64,000 nt of DNA from Ciona intestinalis (taxonomy: Eukaryota; Chordata; Ascidiacea; Phlebobranchia; Cionidae): positions 152,782 through 216,781 of the forward strand of contig NW_004190417.1 in the NCBI RefSeq assembly GCF_000224145.3. The letters run 5' to 3'. This document shows positions 48,207 through 59,158 of this stretch, piece by piece. How positions within the stretch are numbered: the first letter of the stretch is position 1; every line of letters starts with the position of its first letter. The position numbers and the translations under genes were made by a program. The notes below the pieces were generated by a model. It was not told the origin of the DNA, ran no database searches, and worked only from the letters and a program-made list of their open reading frames with translations.

Positions 48207-51017
48207 CTCTTTATATCGACACCGAACGAACAGGAATTCGTAACACCAAGAATTTCATCAAAAACTTTTCCCAGTTCTTGGTTGAACGACCAAGAAACTA
48301 TTTACACGGGAAACACTACATATAAGCAGTAAAACATTACGGACATTTCTTTTGGTGTATCAATTGCATTTTTGTGATACTTAAAAAACACCTTATCGAA
48401 TCAATGTAACTACCTGCTTACCACCATGAAAGTTATGTGTACAAACAATATGACGAATCTAGATAGTATAACACCGTAAGTAAAATACATTGGGAGTCTG
48501 TATCAAATTAGTATCATATATACCTGTTTTATAAAATGCAAATACTTCTGCACAAATAGGTCATTTATTTACTATTCAATGAGTGCTGTATTTCCGAGAC
48601 ACCGGAATGGTGCTGAATTTGTTCAAGTTGTGCGGAAATTATTCTCTTTTAGAACGTTTGTGACAAGTATAAATAAATCACAAGAAAGTAAAGTTTGTTT
48701 CATTGCTAATCATGACAATATACTTTGAATATGTGTTGTAGGTTGCAGAAGTGGTTCAGATAAGTATATAACCCAAAAAGTGCGGTTTACTGGTGCCAAA
48801 AAGTGGTATCTGTAATATAGTAGAGTGGAAAAAGATGGGACACTTAATCGCATATTGCTCAGTATTTCCAAATTCAAATTGTATGATTCTTTTGGGGTAT
48901 AATACCACGAATTGGTACTATGATTTTTTTAATATTGACTACAATTCCCGGCTTATTCTCTGTGTTTTAGAATTTGTAAAATTACACCTGTTGGGCGAAT
49001 TTCTCATATATGTTTTATTACATATTGTTTAAATTGCAGTCAATACTTCACATCTTTTATCACTAATTAGATATTTACCCCTGCCTATTTTTCTCTTATA
49101 CAGTAGGATGGGGAAAATAGAAAACAGTAGATTTTGAACAGGTAAAAAAATGCGAAATAGTAAGGTGCTATTTTGAATGTTGCAAAAAAAATACTAAAGC
49201 CGATAAATAGGTTAACTACAAGTTGCAGAATACTGCTGATGTAAATATATTTCAATTAGGTGTCCCATCTTCCACCACATTGTAGTTTTGTATGTTTTCA
49301 TTACAAAACTTTTAAAGGTTTGCGTTTAATTTAATAATTTATACCTCAGGGGTTATTCAACTACAAGATACTGATATATAATAAAAAGATAATATTTAAA
49401 AACATATTCGAAATTCAGTCATTTGCATTTGGAGATGTTTTATGAGAAGTATAACTTGTCCGAAAAACATAGTAGTAATACCCAATTTGTGACAAAAATG
49501 TATATACCTTATTAATAGCTACTATTGATTTTCTGTTATTGCAAGTTCATATACATTTGTAGGATACAATCACAGAAATAAAAAATAATAGAACGCGCAT
49601 CTCTAATGTCGGCAAAGGAGAGAGGTGATACATTCGCTCTCTTTCGCGGGTCGTTCCCGTTTACTATTGTAGTCAATAAAATCGACGGCGTTTATTTAGT
49701 GTTTCTTGATTTTTAGACTTAATTTAAAGTTATAGTGTAAAACAACTATTTTCTAATATGTATATATTTCTAACAAACCGTTTGTTTAAAATTTTTAATT
49801 AAATTTATTAAATAATTAAATTTCCTAAACAAGTGGTAAACTGTAAGCATTAACTTACTAAATAACTAAACTGGCCAAATAAACTTGAATAGCTGGTGTA
49901 TTTGTGAAATAAACAGCTAAAACCATTCAAAAATACTGTGCGCCTATCTTTTACAATGGAGACGAAGCGAAATGGGGACGGAGTTGGCGGTCACGTGAAT
50001 AGAAAAAAGAATATATCACGGTTTTGGGCAGTTGCGCGTTCTACTCTTTTTTATTTCTGTGGATACAATATTTATCCATTGATGTTCGAACAAAACCCAC
50101 CGTCTTTTAAACAATACCTATTGTTATACAGTTGATGTAATGTAGGTAACATGTTACAAACTATAGCAGTATAAGGCAAGGAAAAAATGTTCGAACTTGA
50201 TTTTCAAAGCGTACAGTATTATTTCGAATTATTTACGTGTATTCCTAATAATAAGTACACCTAAAAATCACAATTAACAATGATTTTAAACTGTCCCATC
50301 TTATCCTGTGTTTTATCGAATTTGTAAAATTCTATCTGTTGTGCGAATTGCTAAATAACTCCCCGTGTGTTTTATTATATTTTTTTGAATTGTTTTCAAT
50401 TAATAAAGAAATGATGGTACTAATTCGTGGTATTACCCAAAAACCGTCATCTATTTTGATTTTGAAAATATGTGGCAACATGTGCTTAAGTGTCCCATCT
50501 TCCCCCATTGTATATCAGTTTTTATAACGAAATCAAAACGTTTTTTTTTAGTTTATAATACAAAATCAAACTGTGTAAATAGTATTCTACAACTTTAGTT
50601 ACCGAAATGAACCGGCTGTGCTGATTTTTTGCCATGTTAAAGATGAAATGTATATTAAACATTTTTTATAAACATTTGCAACTGTACAGTCCAGCAGAAT
50701 TGTACAAAATAATGGTCAAGTTATGGGATTTGAGGTAAAATCATGTAATTTGGTACACTTATAGAACTGGACATGCTTATTATTTTTAAACTCAGACCCA
50801 TCTCGAAATCTCTTTTTCTAACGTCATGATGACGTCATCAAAATTCCAAGAGAAATTTTCGCACTTTTGTTATGGAGGTTGAACGCATTTTATTACGTGG
50901 CGTTGATGTTGACTATTTATATTTACGTTTTAAAATTGTTCACATCTTTTAATTGTTACCCATTTTTAATTCAAACTTTTCCGTCATATCATTATATAAA
51001 CTGACTTTTACGATATT
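48207..51017. other. Hhex 3' flank and transposon-filled intergenic DNA
   Basis: No further exon is recognisable. 48207-48800 is the probable Hhex 3'UTR and flank (AATAAA at 48672-48677). 48815-50515 is made of GATGGGACAC-family sequence. 50516-51017 is unassigned and ends exactly where 28S rRNA sequence begins. Confidence 0.55.
48815..50515. mobile_element. Composite of GATGGGACAC-family MITEs
   Basis: Starts TATAGTAGAGTGGAAAAAGA then TGGGACAC, with an internal left end at 49100 (TACAGTAGGATGGGGAAAAT), an internal right end at 49257 (GTGTCCCATCTTCCACCACA), and a final right end at 50490 (GTGTCCCATCTTCCCCCATT). It is best read as two or more copies nested in each other. Confidence 0.65.
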
Positions 51018-52212
51018 GTACTAGTTCTAAGTTAGCTGTTCGAGGCCACACAAAGCGGGCCACAAAGCCCGCGCTAGCTACGGCATTCCACGGGACGCCG
51101 ACACAGCAGGTTCACAGCAGGCTTACAACCGAAGGCGATCGCCCAGTCCGGTACAGCTCCACACCCCGCTTCGTGCCACGGCCCGACCGACCCACCCGCT
51201 AGAGCCAATCCTTTCCCCGTAGTTATGGATCCAGTTTGCCGACTTTCCTTATCCACATTGCTGTTCTATCGGTCAGAGGCTATATTGCCTTTGAGACCTG
51301 CCGCAGATATGGGTANNNNNNNNNNNNNNNNNNNNNNNNNNNNNNNNNNNNNNNNNNNNNNNNNNCACCACCTTCCTCGGATTTTNACGGGCCGACGCGG
51401 GCTCTCGGGACAGCACAAGAGACGTGCTGCTTTACTGGCCGCATGTCCCTATCTCCAAGCAAACCGACTCCAGGGCTGCCGTTCCTTACCACGAACAGAG
51501 AACTCTTCCTGGAATCACGCCAACGTTTCCGAGTTCGCTTGCGTAACTGCACTAAGGCGCCGAAGCGCCAATGTCGATTCGGGAATATTAACCCGATTCC
51601 TTCTTGGTCCGCTGGGGCTTCAGACGGCCTTCGTCAATTCCTAAAGGTCGACTGACCCATGTTCTACTGCTGTTCACATGAAACCCTTATCCACTTCAAC
51701 CCTCAAAGTTCCCATTTAAATATTTGCTACTACGCCACCAAGATCTGCACTAACGGCTGTTCCACCGGGCTTGCGCCCTAGGCTTCGACGCGCTCCGCCG
51801 TGGCCCTCGTATACTTGTCGCGGGCTATCGTCGGCGCCTATACCACCGGTTGGGTATAGACACGACACTTTAGCGCCATCCATTTTCAGGGCTGATTGAT
51901 TCGGCAGGTGAGTTGTTACGCTACTGTTTTCAGCCAGGGTCCCAACTTGCGGGCTCTCGCTCGACCTCGCCAACAGCCCGGAGAAAATCGGCCGGTCATG
52001 CGCCGGCGTTCCCTTTTATTTCGGATTTCGTAAAGCCCTGCAGCTCGCCCACATGTTAGATTCCTTGGTCCGTGTTTCCAGTCAGACCGGGACGTAGCCG
52101 ACTTTAGCCGCGAACCCGCAGCGCCTCGCGATAGAGCACCCGACCGAAATCGCGCCGAACCGGTACAGGTCGCGTCCCGCGAGGTTCTCCCGCATCACGC
52201 CCGATCGGCTGA
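51018..52212 (-). rRNA. Partial 28S rRNA, antisense fragment
   Basis: On the minus strand the sequence reads through recognisable large-subunit rRNA landmarks in order: ACACGGACCAAGGAATCTAA, GTGGCGTAGTAGCAAATATT, CATGTGAACAGCAGT, ACATGGGTCAGTCG, AGAGTTCTCTGTTCGTG, TACCCATATCTGCGGCAGG, GGAAAGTCGGCAA, AAGGATTGGCTCT and finally CTAACTTAGAACT. It covers roughly the D2/D3 to mid-molecule third and lacks both the 5' and 3' parts of a complete 28S gene, so it is an orphan insertion and not part of an rDNA array. A 50-base gap (51316-51365) and one N (51386) interrupt it. Frames that seem open across it are not coding. Confidence 0.9.
51316..51365. other. Assembly gap inside 28S fragment
   Basis: 50 N. 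A misassembly of rDNA reads into a unique contig should be considered. Confidence 1.
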
Positions 52213-52525
52213 GTCTTTACCTCACGCCAGAGTAGCGTTGCTGGAATGTGCTGACAGCTGCTTACCTGGTTGTGCATTGCTGGGGCCAGTGACGAGCTTC
52301 CAAATCCAAACAACTGGGGTTGGCAAACATCTGCAGATGGGTTTGTTCCTTTCTGGGCAAATCTATCGGAAATACCCTCAACATTTAGAGAACTAATTAA
52401 ATGTGAATGCAATCCAGAAAAAGGTTGCTATGGTCGATGCAATTGTGTTCAATCAAAGCTTTAATGCGCAGCGCTTTGCAAAAGCAACGCAGAGACTGCG
52501 ACAGACTAGGAACATTGTCATTATC
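52213..52525 (+). pseudogene. C-terminal remnant of the same uncharacterised ORF family as 1-865
   Basis: Plus-strand frames give AYLVVHCWG, then after a shift LPNPNNWGWQTSADGFVPFW, then ELIKCECNPEKGCYGRCNC, and past a stop CAALCKSNAE. The pattern (H.WG; LP.P.DWGW...W.P.W..L; LI.C.C...C..RC.C......C.ALC) is the Cys-rich C-terminal tail of the repetitive family described at 1-865. It has one frameshift and one in-frame stop. It abuts the 28S fragment directly, so the two may have been joined by one insertion or by an assembly join. Confidence 0.6.
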
Positions 52526-52665
52526 TTTTGTTTTATTTATTGTTCTATATATGACAGTTTGCTTCATTGTTATTTTATGCTTGTCTCCCTAAAAATGCGA
52601 ATAAAAGCCAAAATTTATGTTATGACATTACAACACATTAGCATTAGATTTGTTCTGTTGATTTG

Positions 52666-52860
52666 TATATAGTACAGTGGGAGAAGACGGGACGCCTTTA
52701 CATATTATTCAAATATCATGTTCGTGGTATAACCAACCAACAACGGCCCCTGGGAGTCATTAGAATATGGTTTAATAATTAGAATGTTTTTGTTTACAAT
52801 AAAATGGGACGAAAAAATTTATATAAAAAAGTGTCCCATCGTCTTCCCCACTCTACTATA
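52666..52860. mobile_element. Short MITE of the GATGGGACAC family
   Basis: Left TATAGTACAGTGGGAGAAGA then CGGGACGCC. Right GTGTCCCATCGTCTTCCCCA then CTCTACTATA. 195 bp, both ends well preserved. Confidence 0.85.
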
Positions 52861-52929
52861 CATTTATTAACGGTCCTTACAGGACAACCGCAAACCTTTT
52901 TTCTCAACACTTAACGATTTTAAAGGTAA

Positions 52930-53032
52930 AACTAGCAAAAATCTTTTTTTTATTAAAATATTGGGAGTTCATAAAAATAAAATTAAAATAATCTCGTCTG
53001 ACTAAGTGTCCCACCTTTTCCACTCTACCATA
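52930..53032. mobile_element. Right half of a GATGGGACAC-family MITE
   Basis: ATAATCTCGTCTGACTAAGT then GTCCCACCTTTTCCACTCTA. Matches the right end of 38683-39298 in the same order; no left terminus. Confidence 0.55.
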
Positions 53033-53408
53033 TCTGGTAACACGCAAGCTTCACGAGATATGTGAAACAGCAGTACGGTACGACCGCAACGCGTAGATAC
53101 AACTAGTTTTTCAATTGCCCTTTATTGGAACAAAATTCTGTGTCTCCTTTTTACACGACACACGGCGTCGATCCGTGTATATTGTGTTGGGATGACACAA
53201 ATACATACCCTATATTCAAAAAGCAATTTGGATAAGTTCGGCAATACCCGCCATGCATTTTAATAGGTCCTTACACCGTTACTTCACTTCTAGGATGTCT
53301 GTTTAAAAAATAAATTTTAAGATTACGACTGAGAGGGGTATAAATGGGAATTTTATTTCTAAATTTCCAAAAAATCGTTTGTAACAGAAGGTACTATTAT
53401 TTTCTAAA

Positions 53409-53559
53409 TAATCCAAGTGATTGTCATTGAATCGCATTTCACGAGACAGCCATATGTTTGTCTTCATTTTATCGATTCATTTTCATTCCATGATTGCGTT
53501 TTTAATCTTCAACCCTCGATAATATGACAATCACCATTCAAAAAATTGCTTTATAAAAG
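53409..53559 (+). promoter_or_regulatory. Opsin core promoter: TATA box and two Otx-type sites
   Basis: TATAAAAG at 53552-53559 lies 61 bp before the opsin ATG, predicting a start about 30 bp downstream and a very short leader. TAATCC (53409-53414) is the K50-homeodomain core and TAATCT (53503-53508) a near match. Ciona opsin1 is known to depend on Otx in photoreceptors, which makes these two sites plausible. Short motifs like these also occur by chance. Confidence 0.5.
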
Positions 53560-53619
53560 GCACTAATACAGTGTTAAACGCACATAAACCATTATTTAGC
53601 AGGAAATAAACGCAGCATT

Positions 53620-55442
53620 ATGAATCAGTGGTTGGAAACCATTATGAATGAAAGGAAGTTCGAAATTGTGAACAGCTCGCTACAGGGTATGTGTATTATA
53701 GCGAAAGTTGTTACAATAAAAAAACTAAAAGTAATAGTTTAATTAATTTTACTATTCAAGGTTTGTTAAAACCGGATTCACTGGGTATGGATCATGACGT
53801 AACACCAACTGTTGACTTGACTGACGGAGTTCCACAATGTAAAGATCTTAACCCTTACGTACTAAAAGGAGATGGTTGGGTGCCTCAACATATAAGTCGG
53901 GCCAATCGTTCAACGTATAGTTTCCTTTGTGTTTACATGACATTTGTCTTTCTGCTGTCTTGTTCTCTCAACATCCTTGTTATAGTGGCCACTTTGAAAA
54001 ACAAGGTAAGTCTCCGTTTACTTTGAATACTTCAAACAAATGTAGAAGACACAGGTTGAATCAGTTGGTCAGGAAATAATTGTATTATTCTTGCATGTAC
54101 ATAATAAGAACTGTTTCTTAAATTTATAATTGTCATGCTCACACTTTTAGTCCGACTGTTTTATGAAATGAGAAAAAAATGTCCACGTTTATGTCACCAA
54201 ACTACAGGTTCTTCGTCAGCCTCTGAATTACATTATTGTGAACCTAGCAGTTGTCGATCTTCTAAGTGGTTTCGTTGGCGGGTTTATTAGCATTGCTGCT
54301 AACGGTGCGGGATATTTTTTCTGGGGGAAGACAATGTGCCAGATTGAAGGATATTTTGTTTCAAATTTTGGTAGGTGCTTTATTACGCTAAGGCTAATAT
54401 GTATGATTAGTTAAACGCTACAACTTGTTTTATACTTCACAGGTGTGACTGGTTTGCTCTCAATTGCTGTAATGGCATTTGAAAGATATTTCGTAATTTG
54501 CAAACCATTTGGGCCCGTTCGCTTTGAGGAGAAACATTCAATTTTTGGTACCAAACTGTTTCAAAATACTAATTAAGCAAAAACTTGACTTAACGAAGGA
54601 CGACGTTAGTTTCTATGAAATATTTTAACAGGCATCGTTATAACATGGGTCTGGTCGATGTTTTGGAACACACCACCTCTTATTTTTTGGGATGGCTACG
54701 ACACTGAGGGTTTGGGAACCAGTTGTGCACCAAACTGGTTTGTCAAAGAAAAACGGGAACGGCTGTTTATAATCTTATATTTTGTCTTTTGCTTTGTTAT
54801 CCCTCTGGCAGTTATTATGATATGTTACGGAAAGCTTATTCTCACTCTAAGACAGGTAACAAAAATTGATCTTTAGTGGTGGTAAAAACACACAATTTTA
54901 CAAAGACCTAATGCAGTATCATAAACCGTTACTTTTAAAATTCAGATCGCCAAGGAAAGTTCCCTGAGTGGAGGAACAAGTCCCGAAGGTGAAGTCACCA
55001 AGATGGTGGTTGTTATGGTTACTGCATTTGTATTTTGCTGGTTGCCGTATGCCGCATTTGCCATGTACAACGTTGTCAATCCCGAAGCTCAGGTACTTTA
55101 CAACCAAAGCAATTAATTTGTTAAGCATTTTTCTTTTCTCATGTAGATCGATTACGCGCTTGGTGCTGCACCTGCTTTTTTTGCAAAGACCGCGACGATT
55201 TATAATCCGCTTATCTACATAGGGTTGAACCGACAGGTTGGAATCAGACTATATGTTTTATAGTTGTATTGTTGATCATAGCGAGTGAATTTACATTTTT
55301 TACGTTTCAGTTTCGAGATTGCGTAGTGCGAATGATCTTTAATGGTCGCAATCCCTGGGTTGATGAATTGGTTGGCAGTCAAGTCAGTTCAACTGGTTCT
55401 CAGTTAACTGCAGTGAGCAGCAACAAAGTTGCACCTGCGTAA
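53620..55442 (+). CDS. Opsin1: Ciliary (vertebrate-type visual/pineal) opsin
   Basis: Eight exons, 53620-53686, 53761-54005, 54208-54370, 54443-54547, 54632-54855, 54946-55092, 55147-55236, 55311-55442, join in frame to 390 residues with seven TM segments. The retinal-binding lysine is K331 in [14 protein letters not shown]. The Schiff-base counterion is E151 (CQIEGYF, equivalent of bovine E113), E219 matches bovine E181, and C148-C225 form the disulfide. The G-protein motifs are E172-R-Y and N337-PLIY, with CWLPY at 299-303. The Ser/Thr-rich C-terminus offers kinase sites and ends NKVAPA, the rhodopsin-like VxPx ciliary signal. Helix 8 lacks the tandem palmitoyl cysteines. It couples light to a transducin-type cascade in photoreceptor cilia (larval ocellus in Ciona). 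The named match to Ciona opsin1 is from memory. AATAAA at 55544-55549 is a likely poly(A) signal. Confidence 0.95.
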
Positions 55443-56526
55443 TATACATGTTAGTAAATATCTTTCCGTTGTACCCAGAGTATGTTTTGTAAACATGATA
55501 TTGTGGGGATGTAAGTTTTTTAATCTAGTACGTACCACCGGTCAATAAATAGTCCCGGCTTTAGCCGATAAGCAATTTTGCCATATCTGCAAAAATGACA
55601 GCACAAGAGGATTTATACTTATATGCGAAAATAATCCCTGTTTTGTTCGGTAAATTTTGAGCATCACTCTAAAAATAAAAGTGATTATCAATTGCTAATA
55701 GTAACTATCGATCTTTTTTTTTAATTCGTGCATAAATATTTTATTGTTCTATATATTCTGAAAATAAAAAGTCTTGACAAATGGTTTATTTGTGATAAAA
55801 TTATATTCAAAATCTCCTTTTTGTTAAATAATTTACTAAAGTTGAAAAAAAATTTGGTTACTGACTTGTGTTAAAATGGTAAAACAAAAACATCTATAAG
55901 CAAACAAGGTTAGCAAAGTATGCAGAGATCTCAGTTAAAGAAACACTATTTGACAGAGTATTGGTTATAACATGACAAACTATTACCATAACATACGGAC
56001 GAACATGTCGCATTCTCGCCACCGAAGATTATGATTTCTCATGTGTGACGACCACGTGGGCTCTGAAAACAAACTATTAAGTATCGCACTTCATAGTGAA
56101 CAGTGTTTTTATTACAATTGCAACAGGCACGTTAATAGCCTTAAACAACTGTTTTATTCTATTAACTGTTGTAACTACCAAAAATAAACAAAAGAAAATT
56201 TAAATTTATAACAACACATCACACTACTCTACTCATATTAATTCAACTCCTGCCTCTGCTCCCTCCACAAAAAAATCGTTGACCACATTCTTCATTGGTT
56301 TTGGGTCCGTGGTGTTTGGTGTTCTGGAAAGGGGCCTTTACATCAGTAATGGAGTCTTTGACATCACCCAAGAGTAATCTGGTTAACCGGTCTACCATAT
56401 TGATTCCTTATCTGTTCTCTTGGTTGTTCGAACTCCTGGCGAGCTATTTTAAATTTTTTTACCAAAATTAGTTGTTACCCTTCTAAAGATTTTGCGATGG
56501 GCTCATTGAGGGTATGCTGGTGTCAT

Positions 56527-56722
56527 ACAGTAGGATGGGGGAAGATGGGACACCTTTTCATTCTATTTTCTCGTACATTTTGGTAGTAAACAAAGAACAT
56601 TCAAAGAATTATAAAACCTTGTCCTCGAGACTTTCATGGACCGTTGTTAATTTTTTAAAACACGATCAGGATATTTATATATTTCGTGCTAAAGGTGTCT
56701 CATCTTCCCCCACCCCAATACA
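56527..56722. mobile_element. Short MITE of the GATGGGACAC family
   Basis: Left ACAGTAGGATGGGGGAAGAT then GGGACACC. Right GTGTCTCATCTTCCCCCACC. About 195 bp, interior as in 44617-44813. Confidence 0.85.
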
Positions 56723-56904
56723 TATTTGTTTCGACTGCAGTCGATCGATTACAAATGTTTCCAAGTTATATTTTAGACATGTTTCACAACGAAATCTTGT
56801 GATTAAACCAAATTCTTTACTTATTTTAATCATGATATATATTTTGGGTTTTATACCATTCTACCTTAAACCCAGTGAAAACAAAATGTCCCTACCTATC
56901 TAGC

Positions 56905-57655
56905 ATGAATCCATTGAATGAATGTAACTTACTTTATCCCCGCGGGGCCGGAGAACGACAGTCGTTATCACACGGGTTTTTAGCTCGTNNNNNNNNNNNN
57001 NNNNNNNNNNNNNNNNNNNNNNNNNNNNNNNNNNNNNNNNNNNNNNNNNNNNNNNNNNNNNNNNNNNNNNNNNNNNNNNNNNNNNNNNNNNNNNNNNNNN
57101 NNNNNNNNNNNNNNNNNNNNNNNNNNNNNNNNNNNNNNNNNNNNNNNNNNNNNNNNNNNNNNNNNNNNNNNNNNNNNNNNNNNNNNNNNNNNNNNNNNNN
57201 NNNNNNNNNNNNNNNNNNNNNNNNNNNNNNNNNNNNNNNNNNNNNNNNNNNNNNNNNNNNNNNNNNNNNNNNNNNNNNNNNNNNNNNNNNNNNNNNNNNN
57301 NNNNNNNNNNNNNNNNNNNNNNNNNNNNNNNNNNNNNNNNNNNNNNNNNNNNNNNNNNNNNNNNNNNNNNNNNNNNNNNNNNNNNNNNNNNNNNNNNNNN
57401 NNNNNNNNNNNNNNNNNNNNNNNNNNNNNNNNNNNNNNNNNNNGGTGATAATTCTTTGTGGATTTTTTTTATTTTTAATCTTTGGCTGATAATTTCGACA
57501 ACCCGTTAGTGACTACTGGGTTGGAGCAATTGTCGTTAAGTGTCTTGTCCAAGGACACACGTCCATAATGGTAGCAACGACGAGCCTTGAAGCCATTACC
57601 TCTGGGTTCGATGCAGGCGCGCTAACCAACTGTGCTATGGCGCCAATGTTATCTA
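56905..57655 (-). mobile_element. tRNA-derived SINE interrupted by an assembly gap
   Basis: The minus strand at the right end, GGCGCCATAGCACAGTTGG then TTAGCGCGCC, is a clear tRNA 5' half with A box. The unit ends at TGAATGAATGTAACTT on the left and shares ACTGGGTTGGAGCAATTG and CATAATGGTAGCAACGA with 2155-2460 and 2815-2935. 56989-57443 is N, so the internal length is unknown. Confidence 0.65.
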
Positions 57656-57918
57656 TAGCCTACAAGTCAATCGAAGCTAAGGTGTTTTCGATTTTGTGTG
57701 GAATTTACATGTTTGGACATAATGGGACGCGTGTCTAAACATTCGTGTTCTGCTGTCATGCAGTACGGACGTCTTTTGGCTGCGTGTCGCAAACGCCTTG
57801 GTAGTTGAATTGCTAGGCAGGTTGTCAAAACTTTAAAGGACATCTTAGAAAACAGTTTGAGGCAATTGGTTGCTCCTTACAGCTTTGAAGTATTTTATTG
57901 TAAATTTAATATTAGAAT

Positions 57919-58780
57919 ATGAAAATGAATGTTTCTGCAATCTCTGAACCGACCACAATTGGGAATAAATCGTCAGATTCAGAAGCAAGGGGTATTAAAC
58001 GCCCTCGAGGTGGATGTATGTCTTCTAATGATCTGCAAAACGACCGACAAAACCTGAAAGTTATTCTGCACGGTATTAAAAGGCAATTGAGGTCGTTTAG
58101 TCCTCTACTTATTTATAAGCTTATCAATAAATCAATTGAAGAATATCGTGATATTAAAGTACTGAGATCTGGAGATTTACTAATGAAATGTTTAAACAAT
58201 ACTCAACGAGATAAAGCACTCTCTTTAAAATCCTTACAAAATGAAACCAATAGTATCGACATCTTCGTTCAAGGGTTTAAACCACGGCTGTAAGTGTGCG
58301 ATAAAGCACGTGCCGCGCGACCTTACCGATGACGAGATTGCCTCGAGTTTAAGAGATTTCGGCGTGGTCTTCGCAAAGCGCTTTTTTGTTAAAAGGGATG
58401 GAAACTCAACAGCAACCACCTCTGTTCTTTTGCAACTAACCACGAACAACTTCCCTCAGTATTTAACAATTGGATACATTCGTTTTCTTACCGTCGCATA
58501 CAGTCCCCCTCCTTTAAGATGTTTTAATTGCAATAGATTCAGGCACATATCAAAGTTCTGTCGTTCAAAGATTTACTGCGCTTTGTGTGGCAGCGACTAC
58601 GAATACGAAAATTGTTCTTCTGGAACTCGCTGCTGTAACTGCCACGGAAACCACAGCGCAGCATACAAAGGTTGTCCGAAGTACAAAAGGGAGGTTAAAA
58701 TCAAGCAATACATAGTCTCAGTTAAATTGAAATCGAGCAATACGATAAGCTCAGTTATAAAGATGTTCTCACAAAGCTGA
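57919..58780 (+). pseudogene. LINE ORF1 (gag-like, CCHC zinc knuckles)
   Basis: Two overlapping frames (57919-58293 and 58241-58780) are one ORF split by a frameshift near 58260. The second part carries three Cys/His clusters, CFNCNRFRHISKFC, CALCGSDYEYENC and CCNCHGNHSAAYKGC, a nucleic-acid-binding pattern of I- and jockey-type ORF1 proteins. The role in an intact element is RNA binding and particle formation. Residual coding continues in broken frames to about 59114. Confidence 0.85.
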
Positions 58781-59158
58781 ACTTGGCACAAGCGCCTGCT
58801 ATTTGCAAATCTGTTCACGAAGTATCTTATTCGCGCAATGATTTTCACCTCTTCAGTCAATATCCCTCCCGCAAATTGTGTCAACGTCCAATCAACCTAG
58901 CCCAAATCCTATCCAGACTTACGTACCAAAAAGCCAACCTCAATCCAACGACGAAGACAGTATCATCGTAACGGCTCAGACATTGTCTCGCTTTATGAGA
59001 GATATGATTGCACTAATCACAACTGCATTAGTCAATAACGATGCAACAAACTTATGTTTGGAGGTTCAAAATACCTGCAAAGCCTACTTCGGAGAAATCA
59101 CATTAAAAGCTTAACATAATTATTCTAACACCATGGAACCCAAACAATCGCATTCAAT

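Noticed and set aside
51225..52464. Several open frames on both strands around 51-52 kb
   Set aside because: They lie in antisense 28S rRNA, which is GC-rich and lacks stops by composition. Only the WGW/Cys-rich tail after 52213 is protein-like.
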